Source: Symbiodinium natans
Taxonomy: Eukaryota > Sar > Dinophyceae > Suessiales > Symbiodiniaceae
Length of the DNA: 64,000 nucleotides
Direction: 5' to 3'
Assembly (NCBI GenBank): GCA_905221605.1
Contig: CAJNDS010000432.1
Coordinates: 78,155 to 142,154 of the forward strand
Below the pieces are notes generated by a model. The model saw only the letters and a program-made list of their open reading frames with translations. It ran no database searches and had not been told where the DNA came from. A program made the translations under genes and the position numbers. Below are positions 27,905-38,510 of this stretch, one piece after another. Numbering within the stretch: position 1 is the first letter of the stretch; every line of letters begins with the position of its first letter.

Positions 27905-30900
27905 TTCGCCCTTGGAGTCGCGAACAAGCGCGGCACCAGACCGCAAGCCTTCAACTCCGAACCTTCTTGACATCTTCGAGAAGGTCCAGCTGGTTGGTGT
28001 GTGGAATATTCGTGCTCTCGCACACTGTGCAGGACGTGCCTCGCCGCCCTTCCTTCTCGCCCAGAGTTTCCGAAGATGCGGTGACGGCGTCTCTCCCGGC
28101 GTCCCTCTCGACAGCCCTGGTCCAGGCGCGCGAGGCGCGCGCCGCGGCCACCGCAGAGCGTGCCGAGCGCACGGAGCGTGTCAGCGGGAGTCGCAGCACG
28201 AGCAAAGACTCTGTGCGAACGGATCTTTCCATGAATGTCGATTGGGCATCCAGCAAAGCCAAGGACGGGTGCTCAAGGGAAGAAGTCCTTTGTTGTCAGC
28301 AAGTCCGAGCTCATGGGTTGTGCGAAAAATGCTGCTTTCGCCTGAAGGATATGTTCAGGAAGGGCGTCATGTCGTCCAAAGAGGAAGCACTGAGTCATAC
28401 TCCACTGGTTGACATTCAGAGGAGCGGGTGCCGAATGAGACTAACCTGTCTTGCTAGGCCGCCGCTCGGTCTTCTTCATCATCTGCTCGTGCCAGGAACC
28501 GAGCCATGCGATATGCGAATGGCAAACAAGTGGCAAACATCGGGTTTCGGGACCTGAAGTTTCCTCCAGGCACTATGGGTCCAAGCATTTGTCCATCCAA
28601 GCTTTCAGATTCGTGGGTTAGCGAGGCCTTCCCCAAAGAGCAGCTCAAGAAAATTGGCCTGTCCTGCATGTTTGCTGTACCGCTTCGCACGGCTTTGCCA
28701 TGCCCTGAATCCTCATGAAGAATCCGCAGCATGAGAACCACTCTTGAACCAGCGATGCTAGCCAATCGTTAACGAGAGAGAAAGAGAGAGAAGCCCAGCA
28801 CGAGAAGAAGAAGAAGAAGAAGAAGAAGAAGAAGAAGAAGAAGAAGAAGAAGAAGAAGGAGAAGACAAAGAGAGAGAAAGAGAGAGGGGGCAAGGGAGGG
28901 AGGGTGAGTGAGGGAGTGAGTGAGTGAGTGAGAGAACAGATGCCCCGTTTGTTGGGTGCCGCTTGAAATCTACTAGCCGCTGTAGCCAGGTGATGAGCTC
29001 CGCGAGATGAGAGAGCGGTACGAGGCGGCACCGCTCGGCGGTGGCTATTTATCCTGACTCCGACCTGGACACTTTTGTTGCATTTTGTTGCGCCAGTCCA
29101 TATTTGTGGAGAAGCTGGATTTCTTCTCCGTGGCCGATCGCGTTGCCAGGCTTCGTCGTGTCCCGCAGTCTTAAAGGGTTAGTTATTTTGGCGTCAGGTT
29201 GGAGACCTCGTTGGAAGAGCAGCTAGGAAAAGGAGGCCGGGAGTTGTAAGGCTGCTGGACTGCTCTTGCCCAAACTTCCAGCCACAAGAGTCTCAGGCAA
29301 CTTGCCCACTGCGCTCTCAGCCCTCAGATCGGAGAGCAAGCCAGAGAGCTCAGGGTGTTGTGCGCCGTTGTGGCACGTAAGACGTAAGCTGCAATGGGCA
29401 CCCGAGAGCGGGAGGCAGCACCTGGTTGATCACCATGACGTCTTGGGAAAGATTGCAGAGATCAGCAAGTGGCTCAGAGATACGCGAGTAGCATGCAGAA
29501 ATCCTCATCCCGTGTCCTTTGCTCCGTCTGAGCAGCCAGTAGAAGGTAGGCAGTCTCTAGGCAGCACTGTGAACCGCAGGGCCATGGTCTCATGCCAAAT
29601 GAGTCAATCGCGCCACTTGCAGATGCTGCCACGGTCAACAACACGGCTCGCCTCCGCGATGTCTGCCTGGCTTGTTGTGTCGAAGCTGGTGGAAGCTGAC
29701 CATCTCGTGCACATTTCCTCGTGTTGGGCAGTGCGACCAGGCATAAACAGAGCCCCTGAACCCCTCCCCTGCCGCTGACAGGAACAACATCGCGTCGAGA
29801 ATGCCGCAGACCATGCGTTCCGCACGGCCAAGAATCTGGAGCAGGCGACTGGTCAGGTACTGTACTGTAGCCAACGTCTGTCTCCGACTGCGCTGTGCCA
29901 CGTTCATCAGCCTTCCACGCTAGTGACTAGTGTTGACACCAGTGAAGGTTAGCAACAGTCTCACGTTTACCAGGGAGGCCTGCACTTGCACAGCCTGGCA
30001 GCATTCGTTTCACATTTATCACAGCCGATATCAGCCCATGTTTGGGCTTCGGCAACTTGAGAGGCTTTGGGTGAGGACGTGACGCGCATGGCCAAGGCCG
30101 TGCAGGCCAGGGCCAGTCGTGTTCGGCCACGCTCGGCCATGGTCGGCGTCTGGATTCTGGATAGCCAGGCCTTAGCCACAGAGGTGAAAACCATCGATCA
30201 GGACGCTTGGGACGCTTTGGAAGCTTGCAGGGTATGCATGCGTAGACGCTCCCCAAAAAGGCATGTCCGAGCAACCCCGCGGCCCAGGAGCATCGGACCT
30301 TCCTCGCTCAGCAGGCCTCGCCTCAACAAGGGCAGCCAGCCTCGGCATGATTGGATAGCTCAAGCTTTAAGTACTTTGCAAGGCCAACGAAAAGGCGTCC
30401 ATGGAAGGCCTCGGCAAATGCGGATCTCAATGCCTGAGCATTGGCTAAGCCGGCTAAGCAGTGTAGGAGGCGATGGCTACCGGGGCTGGTTCATCAAGGC
30501 AGTGCTTGGCTTTCTGTGACGAACTCTTGTGCCACTTCCTGGTGCTCCTTTGCTGTGTCTGACAGATCAAGCAGCAAATGCAAGACCAGGAGCCGAACCC
30601 TCTTTTTGTTCTTCTTCTGTTTCTCTCTCTCTCTCTCTCGCTCTCTCTCTTTTTTGTGCTGCTTGGGAGGAGTATCTGCACTCCGTCATGGTGTGCGGCT
30701 CTTGGTCTGCACTTTCCTTCAAGCACCAGAGGCCTTCGAAAACTGGAAAGAAGCCCTAAGTCAACGGAGGAAAGGAGACGAGCTTCTAGACAACCCTTTA
30801 CCCCTCTTCCATGTGGATCTCCATGAGTGTCGTAGATTCAACATGTTTACAGCCTTCCGAATGTACAAAAAGGTTTCGGGCCACCGAGTGGTTGCAGCAT

Positions 30901-33534
30901 GAACGCTGCAGAATATGCCATATTTCATACCTACGGTTTTATCATAGGTGTGCCAGAATGCGCTGCTTACTCTTGTGCCCCTGAACATTTCCAACTCTCT
31001 GAGAGTCCTCGTAGAGATTCTTTCAATGGCCCTGGATCTGCAGATGAGTGCCATTTAAGGCCATTTAGGGTTTATCTCCCAGGCGCGACTTGCAGTATGT
31101 CAAGCAGCAGTTCGACTCCTGCGCGACAGAGGCAGAGTTGAGCCATGGTTCCACTGGTGAAGGAGTTCCTAAAGCAGCCGTTGGCCAGGCGGACCTGAAA
31201 ACAGTCCAGGAGAAGCTGCAAGACCTGGAGGAGGAGAACGGGAGGCCACTGTGCTACACTCTACTCACTTTTTTTGGAACTCTCCACCACCGTTTCAAAG
31301 TAGTTCGAGGCTTCAGGAATTCGTGCATGAGAAGTTCTTCGAAGTACAGCCCAGATCCCAGCGCTCGGTCGACAATTGCCAGTTGCCTTGAGCAGTTGAA
31401 GAAACTGCTCTGAGGGACCAAGAAAGACGGGAGATGATGGACAAGTTCGCAGCAAAGTGGGATCCGTGCGCCCAGCAGTTCATTGTGCACCAACACCGTA
31501 GACACAGCATATCACCGGAGGAGGCAGATCCTTGATCCTTGATGGCGGACAAATAAATCTCTTGCTTGATTGTTCCTCGCAGGTACAACAAAGGTCGCCT
31601 GCTTCGAGGAACGCTGGAGCACTGGGCTCTCGCCCAAGTTTATCTCTATAATGAAGCACTTTGATGTGTGCTTAGATTGGAGTGCAAGTGCTGGGTGGAC
31701 TGTGAGGCCAATTTCGTTCGACACATGAACAAAACAAGAGAGGCCAGCTATTTCATCAGCTCGTCCTGAGAAGCCATTCAGCAATGGATAGCAATGCATG
31801 TCTGGATTGCAAGGCTCTGCGACGAGTCAAGCAGGTGTACGTGAAAGGCTTAGTCAGTCGCCTCAACCACATTCAGATCCGCATGAGCTGCATTGCGACG
31901 TGTTGCGGGCTACGGTGAGACTGTCCTGACAAGGCCAAGACGCACATCACGTCCCGCTTGAGATCGTGGTGGTGCGTGGCAAGATCTCGCTAGTAAAGAG
32001 TCTACAGTCGCAAATCGCATGGGTCGCCTGAGTACGCAGCCGCTGAGCCCTTTCTGTCCAGGATGGCCTGTGTGAGCTTTGTATGAGGTATCTCATGCAG
32101 AGGGACCACACGGACAGCCAGTTCCGAAGCCTGTCTGAAAACCTGGAGACGCAGGAGGCACATGGCCCCTCTGGTTTCGATTTACTCAGAGTGTCCCTTT
32201 GCAGGCAAAGCTGGAAGGTGCTCGTGGAGCCCTTTTGAGACACGAGAAGGTTACGGCCGAGCAGGCCTGAAGTGTTGCTCCTTCTCTCCCCCTCTCGCTC
32301 TCTCTCGCTCTCTCTCGCTCTCTCTTCCCCTCCATCTCTCTGTCGCTCGCCGGTTTCACCGGACAGAGGGCTGTTTGTTGCTCCCTCTTGCTGCCGTGCC
32401 GCCAGAGCCGAAGTCTCCAGTACAGAGTTCTTGCAGTCATGCACTCGGGACCGCGTGTTCTTGGGGAATGGACAGTGGAATGCGTGCAACGTCGAATGGA
32501 CACTGCTTGCCCTCCGCTCGCTGGAGAGCAAGGTCGAAAAGGGCCTCGAGGCCGCCGAACGCGACAAGGTCTGCTGAGAGGGTTTAGGGTTTCGGGTATA
32601 GGGTTTAGGGTTTAGGGTTTAGGGTTTGGGGTTTAGGGTTCTGAGAGTGTCCGGAGAGCACGGCACGTTACGTGGAGTGATGACAGTCATGATGCCGAGC
32701 TCGAAACACGAGGCCACCAAGGAGGAAATGCACGAGAAGTTCAACGCAATTGAAGACCGATTGCAAAAGGAGACGTGGCAGAAGTGCTTCCATCGCTCCC
32801 ATGAGACTCAACCCCTTCTAGGCTTCAATATGCCGCGCCCTGAACCCAAAGTCCCTCAAACCCTGGGAATTATACCATCTTACATAGGAACATATTGCCA
32901 TGTTCTTGTATTCTTATATTACCATTATGTTACTCGTAGTGTGTGTATATTTTAAAGTGTTTGGTGTGGGTGTTTTTTCTTATAGGAGCTCTCCCTTGAG
33001 CCGATCCGCCAAGCCTTGGCCGAGCTCCAAGCGGATGTCCGCCGGCTTCAGGTGACTTGGAAAGGGTTTAGGGTTTAGGGTTTAGGGTTTATTGTTTGGG
33101 GTTTGGGGTTTAGGGTTTAGGGTTTAGGGTTTAGGGTTTAGGGTTTCGGGGTCTGCGCCCCCTTGCTTTCTTTCAGTTCATAAGAGGGAAATGGGGAGGC
33201 GGGGGGGCATGCAGCCCTTGGAGCACCAGAAAAGTCTTCAAAGTTCTTACGGCAGGCCCGTGTCAGCCCCAAAGCCCGAAAGCGAGGCTGTTGGCAAGAT
33301 ACACCGTGATAGACGATGCACGGCATGGGTATCAAAGTGACCGGAAGCTCGAGACAGTGTGGCTTGAGGTCTAGTAATGTTTGGTATGATGTGTAGAGCC
33401 CCGGTGTACTTTCATAGACATTTGGCGGCTGCATTTTTTTGCTTCCGGTTTCTATAGATGTTCATTGGTGCCAGGTGCAGAAACACGATGAAGCAGATGC
33501 TGCTGTGGACCGCGAGAAGGCCACAGAGTTGCTG
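27905..33534 (+). CDS. multi-exon coiled-coil protein gene
   Basis: A series of short + strand exons, each a charged helix with heptad-like spacing, flanked by splice sites: ~27905-27995 (...STPNLLDIFEK), ~28044-28264 (SLSTALVQAREARAAATAER), ~28990-29035 (DELREMRERYEA), 29782-29856 (EQHRVENAADHAFRTAKNLE), ~30064-30108, ~30735-30800 (ENWKEALSQRRKGDEL), 31083-~31240, ~31396-31535 (ALRDQERREMMDKFAAKW), ~32070-32160, 32205-32264 (AKLEGARGALLRHEKVTAEQ), ~32490-32568 (SLESKVEKGLEAAERDK), ~32700-32770, 32986-33051 (ELSLEPIRQALAELQADVRR) and 33475-~33531 (QKHDEADAAVDREKATELL). Several exons are multiples of three in phase 0. This suggests a long rod protein, for example cytoskeletal, centrosomal or Golgi. 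Whether it is one gene or more, its start and its end are unknown. Confidence 0.55.
28801..28865. repeat. (GAA)n microsatellite in a polypurine stretch
   Basis: About 18 AAG/GAA units continue into a GA-rich run up to about 28935. It is one strand almost purely purine for some 160 bases. Confidence 0.95.
29782..29856 (+). CDS. coiled-coil gene exon, 25 codons, phase 0
   Basis: The acceptor is CGCTGACAG and the donor GGTCAG|GTACTG. The frame reads EQHRVENAADHAFRTAKNLE then QATGQ. Its length is an exact multiple of three. Confidence 0.6.
30615..30656. repeat. (CT)n pyrimidine tract
   Basis: TTTCTCTCTCTCTCTCTCTCG and similar, upstream of the coding-like block ENWKEALSQRRK. It may serve as a polypyrimidine tract or be simple sequence. 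Confidence 0.85.
31083..31240 (+). CDS. coiled-coil gene exon(s)
   Basis: The acceptor is ATCTCCCAG|G. The frame reads RDLQYVKQQFDSCATEAELS and later QADLKTVQEKLQDLEEEN. A short TTTAGGG-like word (CATTTAGGGTTTA) lies just upstream of the acceptor. Confidence 0.5.
32205..32264 (+). CDS. coiled-coil gene exon, 20 codons, GC donor
   Basis: The acceptor is CCTTTGCAG. The frame reads AKLEGARGALLRHEKVTAEQ, and the donor is GAGCAG|GCCTGA (GC). Exactly 60 bases, phase 0. Confidence 0.6.
32275..32345. repeat. TCTC/CGCTCTCT pyrimidine tract
   Basis: Repeated CTCTCTCTCG words in the intron after the 32205-32264 exon. Confidence 0.85.
32580..32641. repeat. intronic telomere-like array (TTTAGGG)n
   Basis: Begins about 12 bases after the exon-end GACAAG|GTCTGC (donor GT at 32569-32570). 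Eight or so units with variants (TTTCGGG, TATAGGG, TTTGGGG). Confidence 0.9.
32986..33051 (+). CDS. coiled-coil gene exon, 22 codons, phase 0
   Basis: The acceptor is TTCTTATAG, preceded by a T-rich stretch. The frame reads ELSLEPIRQALAELQADVRR then LQ; the donor is CTTCAG|GTGACT. Exactly 66 bases. The telomere-like array 33063-33147 starts some 12 bases into the following intron. Confidence 0.65.
33063..33147. repeat. intronic telomere-like array (TTTAGGG)n
   Basis: About twelve TTTAGGG units with TTTATTG and TTTGGGG variants, directly downstream of the 33052 donor. Confidence 0.95.
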
Positions 33535-33689
33535 CGAAGTCATTAGCAAGAAGAATTGTTCAGCAGAGTCGCATTTTTTTTGCGCGAATAGTGGCATGAT
33601 GTGGCATGCAAGGCAAGGTCGTGCTGACATTTTGGCTCTTCGGCAAATCTTCGTTGCTAGAATGCTAGAACCGCTTGGAATTTACTCAT

Positions 33690-34960
33690 GCTCCACTGCC
33701 GAGCCATGCGTTGGCCACAGTTGGCTGTTGCCCGGTGCCCAGTGAAACGGAGCCGTGCCTCGTGGAGCAACCATCCCGTCTATGCGATTCGTTATCCCGT
33801 TGCCCAGACGCTGGCCTTGTCCAGCACAGCTGGTGATGTTGGTGCCGGTGCAGCACGAGGATCCTCTGCAGCGATGCGCGTCGCATTTCTTCTGATCATC
33901 TTCCGGTCAGAGTGCTCAGGACTGGGCATCGGGCCTCTGTCACATCTCCTCCAGAATTGCCAAGGATGGCTGCCAGACTCTGCCATGGGAGTGAGAGTCC
34001 ATGTGAGCATGATTGCCGGACAGGAGGGCTTCGGGAAGCAAGACAGCAGGAGGGGCGGAATAGGGCCTATGCTAAACGGGGGGCTGCGTCGCGGGATTGC
34101 AGCGATTTGAAGTAGGCCTATAGAGTATATGATTGCAGCGCAGAGTGCTTTTCGGAAGGTGAGCCTGGCTGTCGACCTAGCGCAACGTGCATCCAGCTGC
34201 TGTGCGGAGCTCCCTACGGCCATGCCTGGATGTTTCGGGTTCAGGACTGCGACGGTGCTCTCTGCTTGCGTGGTCTTGCGTGCAGGCCTGGCTGGAGACG
34301 CGAAGCCAGAGGCCTCGTCCAGCTTTTTAAGTCGGGAGCATTGTCTTGTTCAGCACCCGCCACCGACGTGTCATATGTAATGGGAGATAATGGGAGTCAA
34401 TTGGCATCGCACGAGTTGATCAGAGTTGGTCACTACCTCCTTGTCTCGTGCCAGCTGGTGGCAATTCAGCGATGTGGAAAGCCTAGCGATAGCCTAGCGG
34501 GCCCGAGCTGTTTCAGGGAAAGAGACCACGAGAGAGCGCGCTAGAGGCATGGCCGCCCCACGTGGCGAAGCTTCTCACCTCTTTGACAGTACGCCGTTCG
34601 ATGTGTGTGAGAGAGCGTCGCCAGTCTAATTCTTCACAGTGCCGGTTTAGGGGACTTTGATATAGGAGGGGGCGCGAGAAGCCACGGAGACTTGCAAGGC
34701 GGGTGTACGGACCTCAGAAGAAAGTGCTGTCAAAGTCCTGTCAAACGGTTGAAAGTGCAAAAAAAACCAGAGCAAATCATAGGTCGCTGCTGCCCTTCGA
34801 TGGGCGGAAGCTGCTTCGCAGCCGTGTCAGTCTCCAGGCCGCGGCAGCGTGACTGCAGAAGAACGGATACATACGGATGCCTTGGCTCTGCTCAGACCCG
34901 ATTGCTTGGGAACCTTTTCCCCCATGAGGCACATCAACTTCCGAAGCAGAGGCCCGGACC
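33690..34960. other. weak open frames, no recognised gene
   Basis: A + frame at 33688-34110 and another around 34230-34380 are open but have no family likeness or clear splice chain. Minus-strand frames overlap. They may be introns of the coiled-coil gene. Confidence 0.25.
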
Positions 34961-34964
34961 CTAG

Positions 34965-35314
34965 GTGCACAGACTGGGTCGAGACTCGCATTCCAGTCTC
35001 CCAGGCCACGGCAACTCTGCACGTTGCGCTGGAGGCGGCAGAAACATTGGCAACTGCAAGGACGGAAGCGTGTTGCTTTCAAAGCAGGCACCGACACCCC
35101 CAGCCCGACCCAAAGCATGTACTACGATCAGGACCAATCTGATGCTGGTGACAGCAGAGCTGATAGAAAGACACTGGAGCAGCAGGCTGGGCCCCTGGGC
35201 CCTGGCCGAACCTTTTGTGGACTTGTCTGAGAAATACTTGATGTATGCTGAAGCGGCTCATGGTTGCTTGGTAACTCGAGGCCGCTTGCTCAACTTCTCC
35301 GAAGCCTCTCACTA
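34965..35314 (+). CDS. coding-like blocks, possibly coiled-coil gene
   Basis: At about 34965-35080 the frame reads TDWVETRIPVSQATATLHVA then LEAAETLATARTEAC, and at about 35215-35314 VDLSEKYLMYAEAAHGCLVT to a stop. Their helical, Ala/Glu-rich nature resembles the upstream coiled-coil exons. Linkage is not shown. Confidence 0.35.
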
Positions 35315-35674
35315 GGCACGCGTGGCGCCCCAGAGGCATATTCTCACGGCCGCTTGCGATCAGCGTGACCTGACTGTCATGATTGCACCTGATACAACCT
35401 GCGAGCCTGCCAGCCAAGACGTGTGACCTGGGCAAGCCAGTTCCAGGACACCGGGGCGATGGCCAGCTGCTGTCTAGTTGCCCTAAGCCAAACAACGAAA
35501 GCATGACTGTGTTATTGACGAAAGCTCCGCGAAGCCGGGAACTGGGTGGAACTCGACCTTGTTTCACGCAATGGACTGCCAACAGCAGTGCGGCAGGACT
35601 CACGTCAGAGGTTCAGGGTTATCGGATCTATGCTGTATTGGTTACCTCCAAGTCCTCCCACAGCAGTGCAGGAG

Positions 35675-35805
35675 CACCACCACCAACAACAGCAACAACA
35701 TCAAAAATGAGAATACACCGCCACCACCAGCAACAACAATTAACAACAACAATAGCAACAACATCAGCAACAACAACATTAGCAACGGCAAACGGCAACA
35801 ATAGG
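35675..35805. repeat. CAA/CAC-rich low-complexity tract
   Basis: Repeated CAACAA, CACCACCA and CAGCAACAAC words; an Asn/Gln/Thr-type frame. It resembles 37330-37510, 1.6 kb downstream. Confidence 0.85.
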
Positions 35806-36071
35806 ATCATGCAGTCATTCCAACGATAGTGTGACTACGTCCCATGCCTTGGCAGGCATCAGGCCACATCGTGAGGGTGGCTACTCCGTAGGCCCAAAAC
35901 ATCTGAATGCCCTCAAACATTGCCAGCCAATGTCAACAATGCCTCGTATTTGGCTTGTCTTGCTCCGCAGCAGCTGCCAACTGGACTTAAGACTTGCCGC
36001 GGCACAGCGTTTCGAGGATTCTGCCCGCGCGCAGCGGAGCAAAGTTACACCCTTGGTGTCGTCGCGTCGGT

Positions 36072-36097
36072 TCGAATTCGCAATCGTGCGAATTCGA
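36072..36097. other. perfect hairpin, 11-bp arms, 4-base loop
   Basis: Left arm TCGAATTCGCA (36072-36082), loop ATCG, right arm TGCGAATTCGA (36087-36097). No neighbouring gene end is assigned. Confidence 0.8.
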
Positions 36098-36411
36098 GTT
36101 CACAAAACATAGCTTATTAAGGCACTCGCAGGCGCGTGAGCCGGCCACAGGGCAAGCTCGTCGTTGTCGTTCATCGTCTTCGAAGAGAACCAAGGGCACC
36201 TCGCAAGAGCAAAATAAGATAAGACAAGTGAAGATGACGTAAGAAACCCGTTGAGCACGCGCAGCTTCCGAGGACCAGTACAAGGATTAGGCAGCACAAA
36301 GCACATTTCCCACCCACAAGTGCCGCAGCGAAGACTACGGAGAGCGCGTTGACCTAAAGACTTGGAGCGGTGAGGCCACTGCAGCTGTTGATAGTCCGTT
36401 GATGCGGAAAG

Positions 36412-36684
36412 TTGAAAACATATCGACCTTCGGAGCTCGGCAAGTTTCGCAACCGCCCCAAAATGCTGGTGAAGGAAAGTTACCATCTAATGCATCGGCC
36501 GCATAGGCATTGGCCAGCGCTATCCGACTTCAACTTCCGAGCACCAGGCTTTGATTTCGGAGAAAACCCTGCCCACTTTGCCACACTACGCGTTGGCCAA
36601 CACCATGAGATTTCATGCATCCCCCGGCTTTTTCTCAGTTTGGGTTTGGAATGTAATTTTTTAGCACATGCGCTTTGCCCATAA
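36412..36684 (+). CDS. possible exon, unknown protein
   Basis: The frame reads KTYRPSELGKFRNRPKMLVK, ...HRHWPALSDFNFRAPGFDFG and ...HFATLRVGQHHEISCIPRLF to a stop at 36684. It is rich in His, Arg and Phe and looks globular rather than coiled-coil. The overlapping minus frame (36100-36486) is less protein-like. No family is recognised. Confidence 0.35.
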   Translation: MKTYRPSELGKFRNRPKMLVKESYHLMHRPHRHWPALSDFNFRAPGFDFGENPAHFATLRVGQHHEISCIPRLFLSLGLECNFLAHALCP

Positions 36685-36910
36685 CGGGGATGATCAGCTC
36701 ACGAACCGCGTCAGGTGATAGCATCTGTAGACATGCATGTAAAGAAGAGAATCGAGTGCCCTGTTGTGCAAGCCAACGTGATATGGCCATCATGTATTAT
36801 GCGCAGCTCGCCCAGATTGGGTGTTGTTCTTGAAGTATCTAGGTGCCCTGAGCAGGCCCTGTGAGATTGCTTAACGTGGCCCGCCGGATTGGCGGTGTTC
36901 GCCTTGCAAA

Positions 36911-37175
36911 GCCCTTTGGGCCCCTTCGTGGCGCGCCCCAGCCCAAGCCCTCTCTAAGCGCTCTCCAAGCTCTCCAAGCCCTTTGGGCCCCTTCGTGGCG
37001 CGCCCCAGCCCAAGCCCTCTCCAAGCGCTCTCCAAGCTCTCCAAGCCCTTTGGGCCCCTTCGTGGCGCGCCCCAGCCCAAGCCCTCTCCAAGCGCTCTCC
37101 AAGCTTTTCAAGCCCTTTTTGGGCCCCTTCGTGGCGCGCCCCAGCCCAAGCCCTCTCCAAGCGCTCTCCAAGCTC
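36911..37175. repeat. 67-bp minisatellite, about four copies
   Basis: GCCCTTTGGG begins copies at 36911, 36978, 37045 and 37112 (last with two extra T). Each unit carries CGTGGCGCGCCCCAGCCC and repeated CTCTCCAAGC words. Because 67 is not a multiple of three, all frames on both strands stay open and give spurious 90-150 residue frames. Confidence 0.95.
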
Positions 37176-37329
37176 ACTTTCTGTGCCCTGCACAGGAAGC
37201 AGTATGGAGGTTTCCGGACAGCATTGTTGCAACGCGCACAAGGGACCCATTGGCCCATTAGCAGGGTCAACTACACAAAAGGGAGAGCTTGGGGGGCCCT
37301 CCGCTAGCTGAGCAAAGGTGGTTTGCGGG

Positions 37330-37510
37330 CTAAGCAGCGGCAAAAGCAGCAGCAACAACACCAGCAACAACACCAAGGACACCAACAAGCAACAAGACCA
37401 AGGACAACAACCTCAGCCAGCAGAAGCAGCAGTGACAGCAACAGCTCCAAACCACGCGGACAGCGACAGCGACAGGGGCAGGCATCAACCTCAACATCAC
37501 CTAGCATCCA
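37330..37510. repeat. CAGCAACAAC / CACCAA-rich tract
   Basis: A Gln/Asn/Ser/Asp-coding low-complexity stretch on the + strand (GQQPQPAEAAVTATAPNHAD in one frame). It may be translated as part of a polar linker or be intronic simple sequence. Confidence 0.75.
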
Positions 37511-37731
37511 CAGCAACAAGCAACTTCCATAGGTAACCCCTTTCGCTTTCATCCACGAATTCAAACCTTATTGATTTCGTTGCCTGGCCTTGGCTCGGCA
37601 AGTGGTGCAAGTGGTGCAAGGATGCAGAACCAGCCCTTCTGGTCCGCTTTTTCTGCGCAGCGGCCTCGTCATAAAGAACCCTTGTGCCACGCCGCTGGCG
37701 GCGGCCCTCCACACCCCTCCACATAAGTTCA

Positions 37732-38029
37732 CAGACGGTGCCGAGGCCGCCGCATCTACCGCCTTGCTGGAACTGCGCACGATCAATTTGGTGAGATGCT
37801 GAGCAGAGCAATAGTAGAGCTGTACAGAGCTGTGCTGCAAGACTGGTGCTTTCTCGATCTTTCTCGGCAGCTTTCACGTCAGGCCGCACACGTGACGTGG
37901 ATGGGGCACGAGGATGTTGCAGCAGAAGTGCAAGAGCCAGAAGTCATGACGCCCAAGCCTCGGACTGAATCTGACCGAATCTGCGGAAGTCGCACAGCGC
38001 GCTACGTCAATTCACAGGGAGATCCGTAG
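37732..38029 (+). CDS. coding-like exons, unknown, possibly coiled-coil gene
   Basis: 37732-37791 reads GAEAAASTALLELRTINL between an acceptor TTCACAG and donor TTTG|GTGAGA. About 37860-38029 reads RQLSRQAAHVTWMGHEDVAA then EVQEPEVMTPKPRTESDRIC to a stop. Both have good coding character. Confidence 0.4.
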
Positions 38030-38332
38030 CAGGTACCTGCGTACGGCCGGCAGCTACTTGCAACTTGAGGCCGCCCCGCATCGGTTTGGGAGAGTTCCCG
38101 TTGAGTACCTTTAAACGTTGAATGGCTACCGTTGGCTACCTGTCCATGCCGGTCATGAGTAACATTGTGTCATTGTGACATTGAGCAGATTCTGGGTTTT
38201 TGTAGGGCTGGTAGTCTACGGCGGTCTCCTGAAAGGGGGTTCATGGCGGGAATCCAAAGCGCAGCCCATTCCTGGAGTTGGGCCCTGAAAAACCCCCCTT
38301 TCCCAAGCCCTGGAGAGTTGCATTTAGGGGCC

Positions 38333-38510
38333 GTCAGACGAGGTCCTGGAGCAGGCTGATGTGTACCGCCGCCTTGAAGAGAGTCGTTGCAGCCTGAGAC
38401 GTCCTAGATGTTTCGGTGCAGAGCGCTTCTTCTGCCTGCATGGTCGCCTATGAAGACTCTGATCCATTTCGCAGGTGAGCCTAGAGGCAAACATCGCTGA
38501 GGTTAAGGTC
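38333..38510 (+). CDS. coding-like coiled-coil exons
   Basis: About 38333-38457 reads SDEVLEQADVYRRLEESRCS then LRRPRCFGAE; 38476-38508 reads VSLEANIAEVK between TTTCGCAG and a GT at 38509. The style resembles the 28-33.5 kb coiled-coil exons. Confidence 0.4.

Noticed and set aside
36839-37388. Several 70-150 codon frames on both strands
   Set aside because: All are translations of the 67-bp minisatellite, whose unit lacks stops.
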